DNA of 30,844 nt from the NCBI GenBank assembly GCA_003667245.1, contig RCNN01000578.1:1-30844 (forward strand). Direction: 5' to 3'. This DNA comes from Heterostelium multicystogenum (taxonomy: Eukaryota; Evosea; Eumycetozoa; Acytosteliales; Acytosteliaceae). Made by a program: the position numbers and the translations under genes. Numbering within the stretch: the stretch's first letter is position 1; every line of letters starts with the position of its first letter. Under the pieces are notes generated by a model. The model saw only the letters and a list, made by a program, of their open reading frames with translations, did no database searches and was not told the DNA's origin. Shown piece by piece: positions 17,940 through 27,812 of this stretch.

Positions 17940-18040
17940 TGTAGGAGCGAGCTTGCTCGCGAAGAACCAGAGGACAACGCGTTTTATCCCGTAAGCCAGC
18001 GTTATCGTTAACGACCATCGCGAGCAAGCTCGCTCCTACA
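17940..18040. repeat. REPIN: two inverted Pseudomonas REP elements
   Basis: TGTAGGAGCGAGCTTGCTCG at 17940-17959 (extending to CGA at 17962) is mirrored exactly at 18018-18040, the arms enclosing 55 bases. This head-to-head pair is the typical Pseudomonas REPIN, mobilised by RAYT transposases encoded elsewhere. It lies between the divergent TPR-lipoprotein gene and hemA. Confidence 0.93.
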
Positions 18041-18147
18041 GATGGCCTTTATAGGCGTAAGCTACTAGGACAATAGCCTACGGTGGTTGTTCTGAATCAT
18101 TCGAAGTAGGACAATTGTCGGCTTCCCGACATCATCAGCGATATTGA

Positions 18148-19437
18148 ATGGCCTTCCTTGCACTCGGTATTAACCACAAGACTGCTTCTGTAGACGTCCG
18201 CGAGCGCGTGGCTTTTACTCCCGAGCAGTTGGTTGAGGCCTTGCAGCAGCTCTGCCGGCTCACCGACAGTCGCGAAGCTGCGATCCTTTCGACCTGTAAT
18301 CGCAGCGAGCTCTATATAGAGCAGGAACATCTTTCAGCGGATGTGGTGCTGCGCTGGCTGGCCGATTACCACCATTTGAGCCTCGATGAGCTGCGCCAAA
18401 GCTCATATGTGCACGAAGAGGATGCGGCAGTTCGTCACATGATGCGCGTCGCCTCCGGGCTGGATTCGCTGGTGTTGGGCGAACCGCAGATTCTCGGCCA
18501 GATGAAGTCCGCCTACGCCGTGGCCCGCGAGGCCGGCACCATCGGCCCGCTGCTGGGGCGCCTGTTCCAGGCCACCTTCAACTCCGCCAAGCAGGTGCGC
18601 ACCGACACCGCCATCGGTGAAAACCCGGTGTCCGTGGCGTTTGCCGCCGTCAGCCTGGCTAAACAGATTTTCAGTGACTTGCAGCGCAGCCAGGCCCTGC
18701 TGATCGGCGCCGGCGAGACCATCACCCTGGTCGCCCGCCACCTGCACGAGCTGGGCGTAAAGCGCATCGTCGTCGCCAACCGTACCCTGGAACGTGCCAG
18801 CATCCTGGCCGAGCAGTTCGGTGCCCACGCGGTGTTGCTTTCCGACATCCCGGCCGAGCTGGTGCGCAGCGACATCGTCATCAGCTCTACTGCCAGCCAG
18901 TTGCCGATCCTCGGCAAGGGCGCGGTGGAAAGCGCCCTGAAACTGCGCAAGCACAAGCCGATCTTCATGGTGGATATCGCCGTTCCCCGGGATATCGAGC
19001 CTGAAGTCGGCGAGTTGGACGACGTTTACCTCTACAGCGTCGACGACCTGCACGAAGTGGTCGCCGAAAACCTGAAGAGTCGCCAGGGCGCTGCCCAGGC
19101 TGCCGAGGAAATGGTCAGCACCGGTGCCGACGATTTCATGGTGCGCCTGCGTGAACTGGCGGCAGTGGACGTGCTCAAGGCCTACCGTCAGCAAGGCGAA
19201 CGCCTGCGGGACGAGGAATTGATCAAGGCCCAGCGTATGCTCGCCAACGGCAGCAGCGCCGAAGACGTGCTGATGCAGTTGGCGCGCGGCCTGACCAACA
19301 AATTGCTGCATGCTCCCAGTGTCCAGTTGAAAAAGCTTACCGCCGAAGGCCGCCTCGATGCGCTGGCCATGGCCCAGGAACTCTTTGCCCTCGGTGAGGG
19401 CGCGACAGAAAGCTCTTCGGATAAAAAACCGCAATGA
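18148..19437 (+). CDS. hemA: Glutamyl-tRNA reductase
   Basis: Reduces glutamyl-tRNA to glutamate-1-semialdehyde, the first committed step of haem synthesis. 429 residues. The N-terminal catalytic domain includes [15 protein letters not shown] and the STCNRSELY motif with nucleophile Cys50; [17 protein letters not shown] follows. The NADPH domain carries LLIGAGETI and [10 protein letters not shown], and the C-terminal helices form the dimerisation domain. Unbroken. ATG 18148 matches the family start; the ribosome site is weak. The prfA start overlaps the stop as ATGA, so the genes are coupled. Confidence 0.97.
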   Translation: MAFLALGINHKTASVDVRERVAFTPEQLVEALQQLCRLTDSREAAILSTCNRSELYIEQEHLSADVVLRWLADYHHLSLDELRQSSYVHEEDAAVRHMMRVASGLDSLVLGEPQILGQMKSAYAVAREAGTIGPLLGRLFQATFNSAKQVRTDTAIGENPVSVAFAAVSLAKQIFSDLQRSQALLIGAGETITLVARHLHELGVKRIVVANRTLERASILAEQFGAHAVLLSDIPAELVRSDIVISSTASQLPILGKGAVESALKLRKHKPIFMVDIAVPRDIEPEVGELDDVYLYSVDDLHEVVAENLKSRQGAAQAAEEMVSTGADDFMVRLRELAAVDVLKAYRQQGERLRDEELIKAQRMLANGSSAEDVLMQLARGLTNKLLHAPSVQLKKLTAEGRLDALAMAQELFALGEGATESSSDKKPQ

Positions 19438-19976
19438 AAGCGTCACTGCTCAATAAACTGGACGTCCTTCAGGACCGTTTCGAAGAACTGACCGCCTTGC
19501 TCGGCGATGGCGAGGTCATCTCCGATCAGACCAAGTTCCGCACCTATTCCAAGGAGTACGCGGAAGTTGAGCCGATCGTGGGCACCTATAAACAGTTGCT
19601 CAAGGTTCAGGCTGACCTCGAAGGCGCCCAGGCGCTGCTCAAGGACAGCGACCCGGACATGCGCGAAATGGCCGTTGAAGAAGTGCGAGAAGCCAAGGAC
19701 AAGCTGATCGAACTGGAAGGCGACCTGCAACGCATGCTGTTGCCCAAGGATCCGAACGACGGGCGCAACGTATTCCTTGAAATCCGCGCCGGCACCGGCG
19801 GTGACGAAGCGGCGATTTTCTCCGGCGACCTGTTCCGCATGTATTCGCGCTATGCCGAACGTCGCGGCTGGCGCGTGGAGATTTTGTCCGAGAACGAAGG
19901 CGAACACGGCGGCTATAAAGAAGTCATCGCCCGGGTTGAGGGCGAGAATGTCTACGGCAAACTGAAGTTCGAATCC

Positions 19977-20008
<32 letters not shown>

Positions 20009-20516
20009 GGAATCCCAGGGCCGTATCCACACCTCGGCGTGCACCGTGGCCGTGTTGCCCGAGCCCGACGAGCAGGAAGCCATCGAGATCAACCCGGCAG
20101 ACCTGCGGGTCGACACCTACCGCTCATCGGGCGCCGGTGGCCAGCACGTCAACAAGACTGACTCGGCGATCCGTATCACTCACTTGCCTTCGGGCATCGT
20201 GGTGGAGTGCCAGGAAGAACGTTCCCAGCACAAGAACCGTGCGCGGGCCATGTCCTGGCTGTCGGCCAAGCTGAATGACCAGCAGACCAGCGCCGCCGCC
20301 AATGCGATTGCCAGCGAGCGTAAGTTGCTGGTGGGCTCGGGCGATCGTTCCGAGCGCATTCGTACCTACAACTTTGCCCAGGGCCGGGTCACCGACCATC
20401 GCGTCAACCTGACGCTGTACTCCCTGGACGAAATCCTCGCCGGTGGCGTCGATGCGGTAATCGAGCCGTTATTGGCCGAATACCAGGCCGACCAGCTTGC
20501 GGCGATAGGTGAATAA
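19434..20516 (+). CDS. prfA: Peptide chain release factor 1
   Basis: Terminates translation at UAA and UAG. 360 residues, the standard RF1 size. The codon-recognition tripeptide PAT (in [20 protein letters not shown]) marks RF1 rather than RF2 (SPF), and the catalytic GGQ is present in [17 protein letters not shown]. Unbroken frame. It overlaps hemA by four bases and is followed without a gap by prmC, which methylates its GGQ glutamine. Confidence 0.98.
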
Positions 20517-21344
20517 ATGACCATTATTGCCAGTTTGTTACGCGCCGCCGACCTGCCGGACTCGCCGACTGCGCGCCTGGACGTGGAATTGTTGCTGGCC
20601 GCCGCCTTGGGCAAGTCCCGCAGCTACCTGCACACCTGGCCGGAAAAAATCGTCAGCAGTGAACACGCGCTGACCTTTGCCGACTACCTGCAACGCCGTC
20701 GTGCCGGCGAGCCCGTGGCCTACATCCTCGGCCAGCAAGGCTTCTGGAAGCTCGACCTGGAAGTGGCACCGCACACGCTGATCCCGCGTCCGGAAACCGA
20801 GATGCTGGTGGAAGCCGCCCTGGAATTGCTGCCTGCCACACCGGCCAAGGTCCTGGACCTGGGCACCGGCAGCGGCGCGATTGCCCTGGCCCTGGCCAGC
20901 GAACGCCCGGCCTGGCAAGTGACGGCGGTCGACCGCGTGCTGGAAGCCGTGGCCCTGGCCGAACGCAACCGCCAGCGCCTGCACCTGAACAACGCCACGG
21001 TGCTGAACAGCCATTGGTTCAGTGCCCTCGAAGGCCACACTTACAACCTGATCATCAGCAACCCACCTTATATAGCCGACACCGACCCGCACCTGGTGGC
21101 CGGTGACGTGCGCTTTGAACCGGCCAGCGCGCTGGTATCCGGGCATGACGGCCTGGACGACCTGCGGCTGATCATCGCCCAGGCACCTGCGCACCTCGAC
21201 GCCGCAGGTTGGTTGCTGCTGGAACACGGTTACGACCAGGCGCCCGCCGTGCGCGACCTGCTGCTGGGGGAAGGCTTTGAAGAAGTCCACAGCCGCATCG
21301 ACCTGGGCGGCCACGAACGCATCACGTTGGGACGCCGCCCGTGA
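20517..21344 (+). CDS. prmC: Release factor glutamine methyltransferase PrmC (HemK)
   Basis: SAM-dependent enzyme that N5-methylates the GGQ glutamine of RF1 and RF2. 275 residues (E. coli 277). An N-terminal helical domain precedes the Rossmann domain, with SAM motif VLDLGTGSGAIALALA and the substrate-glutamine motif NPPY in IISNPPYIAD. It starts at ATG 20517 right after the prfA TAA. The stop TGA (21342-21344) shares its last base with the moeB ATG. Confidence 0.97.
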   Translation: MTIIASLLRAADLPDSPTARLDVELLLAAALGKSRSYLHTWPEKIVSSEHALTFADYLQRRRAGEPVAYILGQQGFWKLDLEVAPHTLIPRPETEMLVEAALELLPATPAKVLDLGTGSGAIALALASERPAWQVTAVDRVLEAVALAERNRQRLHLNNATVLNSHWFSALEGHTYNLIISNPPYIADTDPHLVAGDVRFEPASALVSGHDGLDDLRLIIAQAPAHLDAAGWLLLEHGYDQAPAVRDLLLGEGFEEVHSRIDLGGHERITLGRRP

Positions 21345-22096
21345 TGAACGACCAGGAGCTGTTGCGCTATAGCCGGCAGATTCTGTTGCAGCATGTCGAC
21401 ATCGAAGGCCAGTTGCGCCTGAAAAACAGCCGCGCGCTGATCGTCGGCCTGGGTGGCCTCGGTTCGCCGGTGGCGCTGTACCTGGCGGCGGCGGGTGTGG
21501 GTGAGCTGCATTTGGCGGATTTCGACACTGTCGACCTGACCAACCTGCAACGCCAGATCATTCACGACACCGACAGCGTCGGCCTGAGCAAGGTCGACTC
21601 GGCGATTCGCCGCCTGAGCGCGATCAATCCTGAAATACAGCTGGTTGCCCATCGCAGCGCGCTGGATGAGGATTCCCTCGCGGCCGCCGTGGCGGCGGTC
21701 GATGTGGTACTGGACTGCAGCGACAACTTCTCCACCCGCGAAGCAGTCAACGCTGCGTGTGTCGCTGCCGGCAAGCCTTTGGTGAGCGGTGCGGCGATTC
21801 GCCTCGAAGGCCAGCTGTCGGTGTTCGACCCTCGTCGCGCCGAAAGCCCCTGCTACCACTGTTTATACGGGCACGGCAGCGACGCCGAACTGACCTGCAG
21901 CGAAGCCGGTGTCATCGGCCCGCTGGTGGGTTTGGTCGGCAGCCTGCAAGCCCTGGAAGCCTTGAAATTGCTGGCCGGTTTCGGCGAGCCGCTGGTGGGG
22001 CGGCTGTTGTTGATCGACGCCCTGACCACGCGTTTTCGCGAGTTGCGGGTCAAGCGCGATCCCGGTTGCAGCGTCTGCGGTAGCCAACATGGTTAA
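21344..22096 (+). CDS. moeB: Molybdopterin-synthase adenylyltransferase MoeB (ThiF/HesA family)
   Basis: E1-like enzyme that adenylates the C-terminal glycine of MoaD (or a ThiS-like carrier). 250 residues. The nucleotide loop is [20 protein letters not shown], then [16 protein letters not shown], the DCSDNF motif, and two zinc cysteine pairs, CYHC and CSVC. In Pseudomonas the gene is conserved after prmC. A role in thiamine or other sulfur-carrier activation cannot be excluded from sequence. ATG 21344 overlaps the prmC stop (TGATG); GTG 21341 is an alternative. The end overlaps murI by eight bases. Confidence 0.92.
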   Translation: MNDQELLRYSRQILLQHVDIEGQLRLKNSRALIVGLGGLGSPVALYLAAAGVGELHLADFDTVDLTNLQRQIIHDTDSVGLSKVDSAIRRLSAINPEIQLVAHRSALDEDSLAAAVAAVDVVLDCSDNFSTREAVNAACVAAGKPLVSGAAIRLEGQLSVFDPRRAESPCYHCLYGHGSDAELTCSEAGVIGPLVGLVGSLQALEALKLLAGFGEPLVGRLLLIDALTTRFRELRVKRDPGCSVCGSQHG

Positions 22097-22885
22097 GGAT
22101 GCGCCGATTGGTGTGTTCGACTCCGGTGTCGGCGGCCTGTCGGTGCTGGACGAAATCCAGCGTCTGCTGCCCCATGAGTCGCTGCTGTACGTGGCGGATG
22201 GCGGGAATATCCCCTACGGCGAGAAAACCCCGGCGTTTCATCCTCGATCGTTCGCGAAAGGTGGCGACGTTCTTCCGTGAGAAGGGCGCCAAAGCGTTTG
22301 TGATTGCCTGCAACACGGCGACCGTTGCGGCGGTTGCCGATTTGCGCCAGGACTATCCCGACTGGCCATTGGTGGGCATGGAGCCGGCAGTCAAACCCGC
22401 GGCTGCCGCGACCCGCAGTGGCGTCGTCGGCGTGTTGGCGACCACCGGCACCCTGCAAAGCGCCAAGTTCGCCGCCTTGCTCGACCGCTTCGCCACCCGA
22501 TGTGCGGGTGGTCACCCAACCCTGCCCGGGCCTGGTGGAGCTGATCGAAACCGGCGACCTGGACAGCCCGGCCCTGCGCCTGCTGTTGCAAGGCTACGTG
22601 GAGCCGCTGATTGCGGCCGGTTGCGACACCATCATCCTTGGCTGCACCCACTACCCGTTCCTCAAGCCCCTGCTCGCCGAGATGCTCCCGCCGACGATCA
22701 TTTTGATCGACACCGGGGCGGCAGTAGCGCGTCAATTGCAGCGTCTTTTGAGTGATCGCGAAATGCTGGCCACTGGCAATCCGCCGCCTGTACAGTTCTG
22801 GACCAGCGGCGATCCGCAGCATCTAAGAAATATCCTACCGACCCTATGGAAATCTCCCGGAGTTGTGCGTAGTTTTGGCGTGTGA
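22089..22885 (+). CDS. murI: Glutamate racemase (frame interrupted twice)
   Basis: Makes D-glutamate for peptidoglycan; essential. The N-terminus [20 protein letters not shown] is diagnostic. The two catalytic cysteines are present in [11 protein letters not shown] and [15 protein letters not shown]. Corrected length is 264 residues, normal for Pseudomonas. Two insertions break it: TTT at 22236-22238 (TT fits) and CCC at 22496-22498 (CC fits). Both sit in small homopolymers and similarity resumes at once. It starts inside the end of moeB, making hemA-prfA-prmC-moeB-murI one tightly packed operon. Confidence 0.95.
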
Positions 22886-22915
22886 AAAAAACGTGAAATA
22901 ACGCCTTTATCCGCT

Positions 22916-22943
22916 GAACTTCTGGCTAGACGGCAGCTTCTAT
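22916..22943 (+). promoter_or_regulatory. Candidate AlgU/RpoE (sigma-22) promoter for pagL
   Basis: GAACTT (22916-22921), 17 bases, then TCTAT (22939-22943). The AlgU/RpoE consensus is GAACTT-N16/17-TCtga. The upstream half is perfect; the downstream half matches in TCT. It lies about 55 bases before the pagL ATG, a sensible leader. Inferred from pattern only. Confidence 0.42.
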
Positions 22944-22997
22944 AGCAAGTTAGCCGGTACAAAATCATACAACTTCGTTCGGAAGGGATGTTTCTCT

Positions 22998-23516
22998 ATG
23001 AAGCGCTTGTTCTGTTTGGCTGCGATTGCGGCCGCAATGTTGGGGCACTCTTTTTCCGCACAGGCGGCAGGCCTGGAACTTGGGGTGGGAAGTACGAGCG
23101 ATTCGACCATGACCTATCGGTTGGGGCTGACCTCGGACTGGGATAAAAGCTGGTGGCAGACCGATACGGGGCGCGTGACCGGGTACTGGAGCGGCGCCTA
23201 CACCTACTGGGACGGTGACAAGCGCGCCAGTGTCAGCAGCCTGTCGTTCTCGCCCGTGTTTGTGTATGAGTTTGCCGGGGAGAGGGTGAAGCCGTACATC
23301 GAGGCCGGCGTGGGTGTGGCCGTGTTCTCCCGCACGCGGGTTGAAGACAACAATATCGGCCAGGCTTTCCAGTTTGAAGACCGGCTGGGCTTTGGCTTGC
23401 GCTTTGTCGGTGGCAGTGAAGTGGGGATTCGGGCCACCCATTACTCCAATGCCGGGATCAGCAGCAATAACGATGGTGTAGAGAGTTATTCGCTGCACTA
23501 CACGCTGCCGTTGTAG
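22998..23516 (+). CDS. pagL: Lipid A 3-O-deacylase PagL
   Basis: Outer-membrane beta-barrel hydrolase that removes the 3-O acyl chain of lipid A. 172 residues. A signal peptide (MKRLFCLAAIAAAMLGHSFS, cleavage after AQA) is followed by an eight-strand barrel pattern. The catalytic motif is HYSNAGISSNNDGVESYS: His148, Ser150 and Glu162 of the precursor correspond to the His-Ser-Glu triad of P. aeruginosa PagL. The terminal Leu fits a barrel C-terminus. GGAAGG precedes ATG 22998. A possible AlgU promoter lies upstream, which would link lipid A remodelling to envelope stress. Unbroken frame. Confidence 0.93.
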   Translation: MKRLFCLAAIAAAMLGHSFSAQAAGLELGVGSTSDSTMTYRLGLTSDWDKSWWQTDTGRVTGYWSGAYTYWDGDKRASVSSLSFSPVFVYEFAGERVKPYIEAGVGVAVFSRTRVEDNNIGQAFQFEDRLGFGLRFVGGSEVGIRATHYSNAGISSNNDGVESYSLHYTLPL

Positions 23517-23541
23517 TTTTTTAAGCACACTGCAAAACCAT

Positions 23542-23630
23542 TGTAGGAGCGGGCTTGCTCGCGAAAGCGGTATATCAGCCACGAATCAGTTGACTGACAC
23601 ACCGCTTTCGCGAGCAAGCCCGCTCCCACA
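23542..23630. repeat. REPIN: second inverted REP pair
   Basis: TGTAGGAGCGGGCTTGCTCG (23542-23561), continuing CGAAAGCGGT, is mirrored at 23601-23630 with one mismatch near the outer end (CCCACA for CCTACA). The core is GGGCTTGCTC rather than GAGCTTGCTC as in the REPIN at 17940-18040, so the two belong to different subtypes. It sits in the convergent gap between pagL and the YkgJ gene and may act as their bidirectional transcript end. Confidence 0.93.
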
Positions 23631-23653
23631 TTGGCTACTCATTGGTTCCGAAA

Positions 23654-23959
23654 TCAGCGATACACCGTCGCAATCCCCTGGCGCTCATCGATGCACTCCG
23701 GCGCGCCCATCTCGAATTCCCGGCAGATCAGCGGCCGCTTCTCGTAAATCGTGCACATCATCGTGTCGCGGTCCAGCGCCGCGCACCAGCCGTCATCCAG
23801 GCGTAGCATGACTTCGCCGCCCCAATCGTCGGTATCGATAAAGCGATCGGGCACGCCGGTATCAGTGATCAGCATGACTTCCAGCTGGCAGCAGCACGCG
23901 GCGCAGGTGGAGCAGGTGACGGCAGGTTCGGCGATTTGGGTATGGGGGATGTTGGTCAT
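23654..23959 (-). CDS. YkgJ-family cysteine cluster protein
   Basis: A 101-residue protein of the YkgJ/UPF0153 family, proposed to bind zinc or iron. The N-terminal cluster is CSTCAACCC (Cys16, 19, 22-24), with further cysteines in WCAALDRDTMMCTIYEKRPL, ICREFEMGAPECID, as in the family. ATG 23959, unbroken. No substrate or partner can be read from the sequence. It stands alone between a REPIN and the light-response operon end; its 55-base gap to the DUF2878 stop suggests it may be read from the same strand but separately. Confidence 0.9.
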   Translation of the reverse strand: MTNIPHTQIAEPAVTCSTCAACCCQLEVMLITDTGVPDRFIDTDDWGGEVMLRLDDGWCAALDRDTMMCTIYEKRPLICREFEMGAPECIDERQGIATVYR

Positions 23960-24013
23960 AGGCGCGCAGTGTAGGGCAAGCGGCTCATAGGTGTGTGAAA
24001 GGCCTGACGGACG

Positions 24014-24506
24014 TCAATGCGCCAACTGCCTGGCGACCCAATGCAACAACGGAAAAATCATCCCCCAGAGTAACGCCAGGCCGATGACGGTGGGCACGGT
24101 GCCATAGCCGAAACTCACCCCCGCCAGTTGGCTGCCCGCGTAATAGGACAGCGGCCCACCCACCGCCCCCAACAAGCTCGCACGCCACCAGGGCTGCGCG
24201 CTCCAGGCCAGGCAATGGCGCAGCGTGGTCGCCAGCAATGCCCACAACAGGATCAGCCACCATGGTGCCAACGGCCCGGGCAGGCTGAAATGAAACACGC
24301 CGAATGCTCGTAGCACGGTGTCGATCACGGTGCCCAACAAAGGTGACGGCAAGAATCACCTGGCCTTCCGCTGACCACGAACTTATCCACAGCAGGTGGA
24401 TTACCAGCACCGCCAACCCCACCAACAGCCACAGACTGTCGCCGCCCAGCACACAGGCAAACCAGCCGCACTGGAACAGCACGGCATTTGCCAGTGGTTT
24501 AAGCAT
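24014..24506 (-). CDS. DUF2878 family membrane protein (frame interrupted once)
   Basis: Integral membrane protein of about 164 residues with four to five hydrophobic segments: LANAVLFQCGWFACVLGG, LWLLVGLAVLVIHLLWI, LAPWWLILLWALLATTL and PTVIGLALLWGMIFPLLHWV. DUF2878 proteins accompany the cfa/DUF1365/FAD-oxidoreductase cluster in Pseudomonas; function unknown. One extra base in the TTT/AAA run near 24338-24341 breaks the frame after VILAVT. ATG 24506 overlaps the end of the methyltransferase gene by eight bases. Last gene of the light-response operon. Confidence 0.8.
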
Positions 24507-25773
24507 CAAAGCGCCCGAGCAGTGGCTGGGTCAGCGCCGCCGGCTTGGCCAGCAGCATCTGCGCGGTGCCGATGGTGCGCTCCATAAAGCCGCCTTCGCA
24601 GTAGCACAGGTAAAACTCCCACAGCCGCAGGAAGTATTCGTCGTAGCCCATTTCCGTCAGGCGGCTGTGGGCGCGACGAAAGTTCTCATGCCACAGGCGC
24701 AGGGTTCGCGCGTAGTGCAGGCCGAAGTCCTCCATGTGCAGCAGGTTTCATGTCCGTGTCGCGGCTGACGACCTCCAGCATCTTCTGTACACACGGCAAG
24801 GCGCCGCCGGGGAAGATATAGCGCTGGATAAAATCCACGCTGCTCTTGGCCTGTTCGTAGCGCTGTTCACGAATGGTGATGGCTTGCAGCAACATCAGGC
24901 CGTTGCTCTTGAGCAACTGCGCGCACTGTTTGAAATAGGTCGGCAGGAAGCGGTGGCCCACGGCTTCGATCATCTCGATCGACACCAGCTTGTCGTACTG
25001 CCCGGTCAGGTCGCGGTAGTCCTCCAGCAGCAACGTCACCTGATTCTGCAAACCCAGGGCCTCGATGCGTTTTTCAGTGTAGGCAAACTGCTCTTTGGAC
25101 AGGGTCGTGGTGGTGACCTTGCAGCCGTACTGCTGCGCGGCATAAATCGCCATGCTGCCCCAGCCGGTGCCGATTTCCAGCAGGTGGTCGGACGGTTTCA
25201 GCGCGAGCTTCTGGCAGATGCGTTCCAGTTTGTTCAGTTGTGCCTGTTCCAGTGTGTCATCGGCGGTGAGGAACTGCGCGGCCGAATACATCATGGTCGG
25301 GTCGAGGAATTCCTCGAACAGGTCGTTGCCCAGGTCGTAGTGGGCGGCGATGTTTTTTCTGCGAGCCCTTGCGCGTGTTGCGGTTGAGCCAGTGCAGGCC
25401 CTGGGTGAAGGGCCGCGCGAGTTTCGCCAGCCCACCTTCCAGCGCATCCAGCACGTCGAGGTTGCTGACCATCACCCGCACCACGGCAGTCAGGTCCGGG
25501 CTGCTCCAGTAGCCATGAATAAATGCCTCCCCCGCGCCGATGGAACCGTTTGGCTGCCAACAGCCCCCACACGGCTGAATCGAGGATCTGGATCTCCCCC
25601 AGCAGGTGCGCTTCCCGTGCGCCGAAGACTTGCCGTTCGCCGTCCTCGATCACCACCAACTGGCCGTGGCGCAGTTGGCCGAGCTGGCGCAGCACGGCTT
25701 TGCGCAGCAGCGCGGCGGTCATGCCGTTGACGTTCAAGCGGTTGGATTTGACCGATAAGCTAGGGGATTTCAT
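24499..25773 (-). CDS. Cfa/UfaM-type fatty acyl phospholipid methyltransferase (frame interrupted)
   Basis: SAM-dependent methyltransferase of the cyclopropane-fatty-acid synthase family, 423 residues corrected. The SAM site is LLEIGTGWGSMAIYAAQQYG, followed by VTTTTLSKEQFAY and VSIEMIEAVGHRFLPTYFKQ; NIAAHYDLGNDLFEEFLDPT and MMYSAAQFL are the substrate-domain motifs. In P. putida the light-induced homologue is called ufaM and assigned to furan fatty acid formation. Whether this copy makes cyclopropane, methyl-branched or furan products cannot be decided here. Three insertions break it, all A on the coding strand: 25549-25551, 25353-25358 and 24746-24748. ATG 25773 overlaps the DUF1365 gene end. 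Confidence 0.88.
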
Positions 25774-26567
25774 GGCGGCGATCCTTGGTGTATCCGACTG
25801 CGGTGCGAGAAGCGCCTTCGGCCGGCGTGATGGGAAAAAATCGGCGTGCGTTTAAGCAAGAGGCGCAAGGCCTGCCAATAAATGGCCAGGCAGGTCTTGG
25901 CGGTCATCCACGGGAAAGCGCCACAGGTAGCGGTGCAGGCTGGCGCGGTTCAGGGCTTCGCGTTGCAGGCTCAAGGTGGCGTCAAAGACTTTCAGTTCGC
26001 CCTGCCAGTCGGCCATGTGCACGCCGAGCCTGGCGGCGGGCGGGCTGAAGCTCATGCGGTATTCCAGGTCCCGGGGCAAGAACGGCGAGACATGAAACGC
26101 CTTGGCCACGGCGAAGTGCTGATGCTCACCGGCAGGCAGCGCCTGGGCCGGCAGCACGTAGTGATAGCGCTCGCGCCACGGGGTGTTGGTCACTTCACAA
26201 AGGATCGCGGCCAGCGTTCCGTCGCCTCGAAGCAGTAGAAGAAACTCACCGGGTTAAAGGCCAGGCCCCAACTGCGGGCCTGGGTCAGCAGGCAGATAAC
26301 GCCCGAGGGGATGCGCCCCAGGGCCTTGCCGACTTCTTGGCGCACGGCATCGGTCAAACTCATGCCGTGACGGGTAAATTCACGCAGGTAATCCTGCTGG
26401 CGAAACGCGAACGGCGCCCAGCGCTCGCCCGCCAATGGCGACAAGCCGAACACTTCGTCCTGTTCGCTGAGGTCCAGGTACAGCAGGCCAATCCGATAAC
26501 GGAAGGCATGGCCCTTGGGCGTAAACCGCCGATGGGCAATCCAGCCGCTATACAGTGCGCTGTTCAC
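25760..26567 (-). CDS. DUF1365 domain protein (frame interrupted; 3' end uncertain)
   Basis: A DUF1365 protein of about 260 residues, always found next to Cfa-like methyltransferase and FAD-oxidoreductase genes; molecular function unknown. It starts at GTG 26567 (NSALYSGWIAHRRFTPKGHA) with FRYRIGLLYLDL and NPVSFFYCFE, then PWRERYHYVLPAQ, FHVSPFLPRDLEYRMSFSPP and SLHRYLWRFP. A base is missing near 26225 and one is extra near 25913. As written the frame stops at 25852, but the family tail (WMTAKTCLAIYWQALRLLLK) continues in the shifted frame. If the T6 run near 25843 is also one too long the stop is 25760, otherwise 25770. Overlaps the FAD gene as GTGA. Confidence 0.8.
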
Positions 26568-27812
26568 AGCGCTTCCCCAAACGCTTTGGCCACGCGCAAC
26601 GCGCTGACCACACCGTCTTCGTGAAAGCCGTTGGCCCAGTAGGCGCCGCAGTAATAGGTGTGCTGCGTGCCGTGCAGTTCTTCCCAGCGCGCTTGGGCGG
26701 CCACGGCGGCCAGGCTGTATTGCGTGTGGGCGTAGGTGTAGCGGGCGAGGATTTTGAGCGGTTGATCAGCGCCGTTTGATTGAGGCTCACGCAAAAGGTG
26801 GTGGTGCTGTCGATGCCCTGCAGGATGTTCATGTCGTAGGTCACCGCCGCCTGTTTTTGCGCGCGGCCATCCAGCCGGTAATTCCAGCTGGCCCCAAGCC
26901 AGTTTGCGCTCGGCAGCAGACGGGTATCGGTGTGCAGGACGACGTCATTGTCGGCGTAGGGGAGGGCGCCGAGGATCTGTTGCTCGGCCAGGCTCGCATC
27001 CCCCAGCAAGGCCAGGGCTTGGTCGCTGTGGCAGGCGAACACCACCTTGTCGAATGCCTCGCTGCCGGCGGCGCTGTGGATAACTGCGCCGATGGCTGAA
27101 CGCTCAACCCGGGTGACCGGGCAATTGAGGCGGATATTTTTCGCGGAAGGACTGGGTCAGCGGTTCGATATAGCGGCTGGAACCGCCTTCGATCACGCAC
27201 CACTGCGGCCGGTTGCTCACCGACAACAAGCCATGGTTCTTGAAGAACCGCACGAAAAATTGCAGGGGAAACCCGAGCATGTCAGCCAGGGACATCGACC
27301 AGAAATTCGCCGCGCCCATCGGCACGATGTAGTGCTGGATAAATCGCTGGCCGTAGCCGCCCGCTTGCAGGTACTCGCCCAGGGTCGTCTCGGCGCTGAT
27401 GCGTTGCTCTTGCAGGTCCAGGGGCGCCTGGCGGTTGAAGCGCAGGATATCGCGCAACATGCCCAGAACCCCGGCGACAGAATATTCCGGCGCTGGGCAA
27501 ACAGGCTGTTGAGGTTGTTGCCGTTGTAACTCGAACCCGGCGTTCGGGTCGCACACCGAAAAGCTCATCTCGGTGGTTTGTACGTCACGCCAATTTGCCC
27601 CAGCAGCTTGATGAAGTTGGGATAGGTCCAGTCGTTGACACGATAAAGCCGGTGTCCACCGCATTGGCTTTTTGCCTTCCACTGTGACATTCACCGTGTG
27701 AGTGTGGCCGCCGATGCGGTCGCCGCTTCGAACAGGGTGATGTCGTGGCGGCGACCGAGCAGGTAGGCGCTGGTCAGCCCGGCAATGCCGCTGCCGATAA
27801 TGGCGATCTCAC
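26564..27812 (-). CDS. FAD/NAD(P)-binding amine-oxidase-like protein, COG2907 type (frame interrupted)
   Basis: Flavoprotein of the COG2907 amine-oxidase-like family, about 416 residues. It starts at GTG 27812 behind AAAGGA. The dinucleotide fold is AIIGSGIAGLTSAYLLGRRH, then DRIGGHTHTV. Later parts are SADTTLGEYL-like segments: SAETTLGEYLQAGGYGQRFI, QHYIVPMGAANFWSMS, then VVFACHSDQAL, and the C-terminal GAYWANGFHEDGVVSALRVA with the flavin-proximal GxxxxxGFHEDG. Homologues act in singlet-oxygen or light-induced membrane-lipid modification in Rhodobacter and Pseudomonas. At least six shifts are inferred (near 27803, 27730, 27650, 27555, 27490, 27140 and 26765). It shares GTGA overlaps with both neighbours. 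Confidence 0.82.

Noticed and set aside
18403..19446. 347-codon minus-strand frame opposite hemA
   Set aside because: Shadow of an intact hemA; same His/Gly/Gln-rich pattern, no motifs.
20538..21859. Minus-strand frames opposite prmC and moeB
   Set aside because: Shadows of two intact, motif-bearing genes.
22965..23582. 205-codon minus-strand frame opposite pagL
   Set aside because: Runs through pagL, which has signal peptide and catalytic triad, and into the REPIN; no independent evidence.
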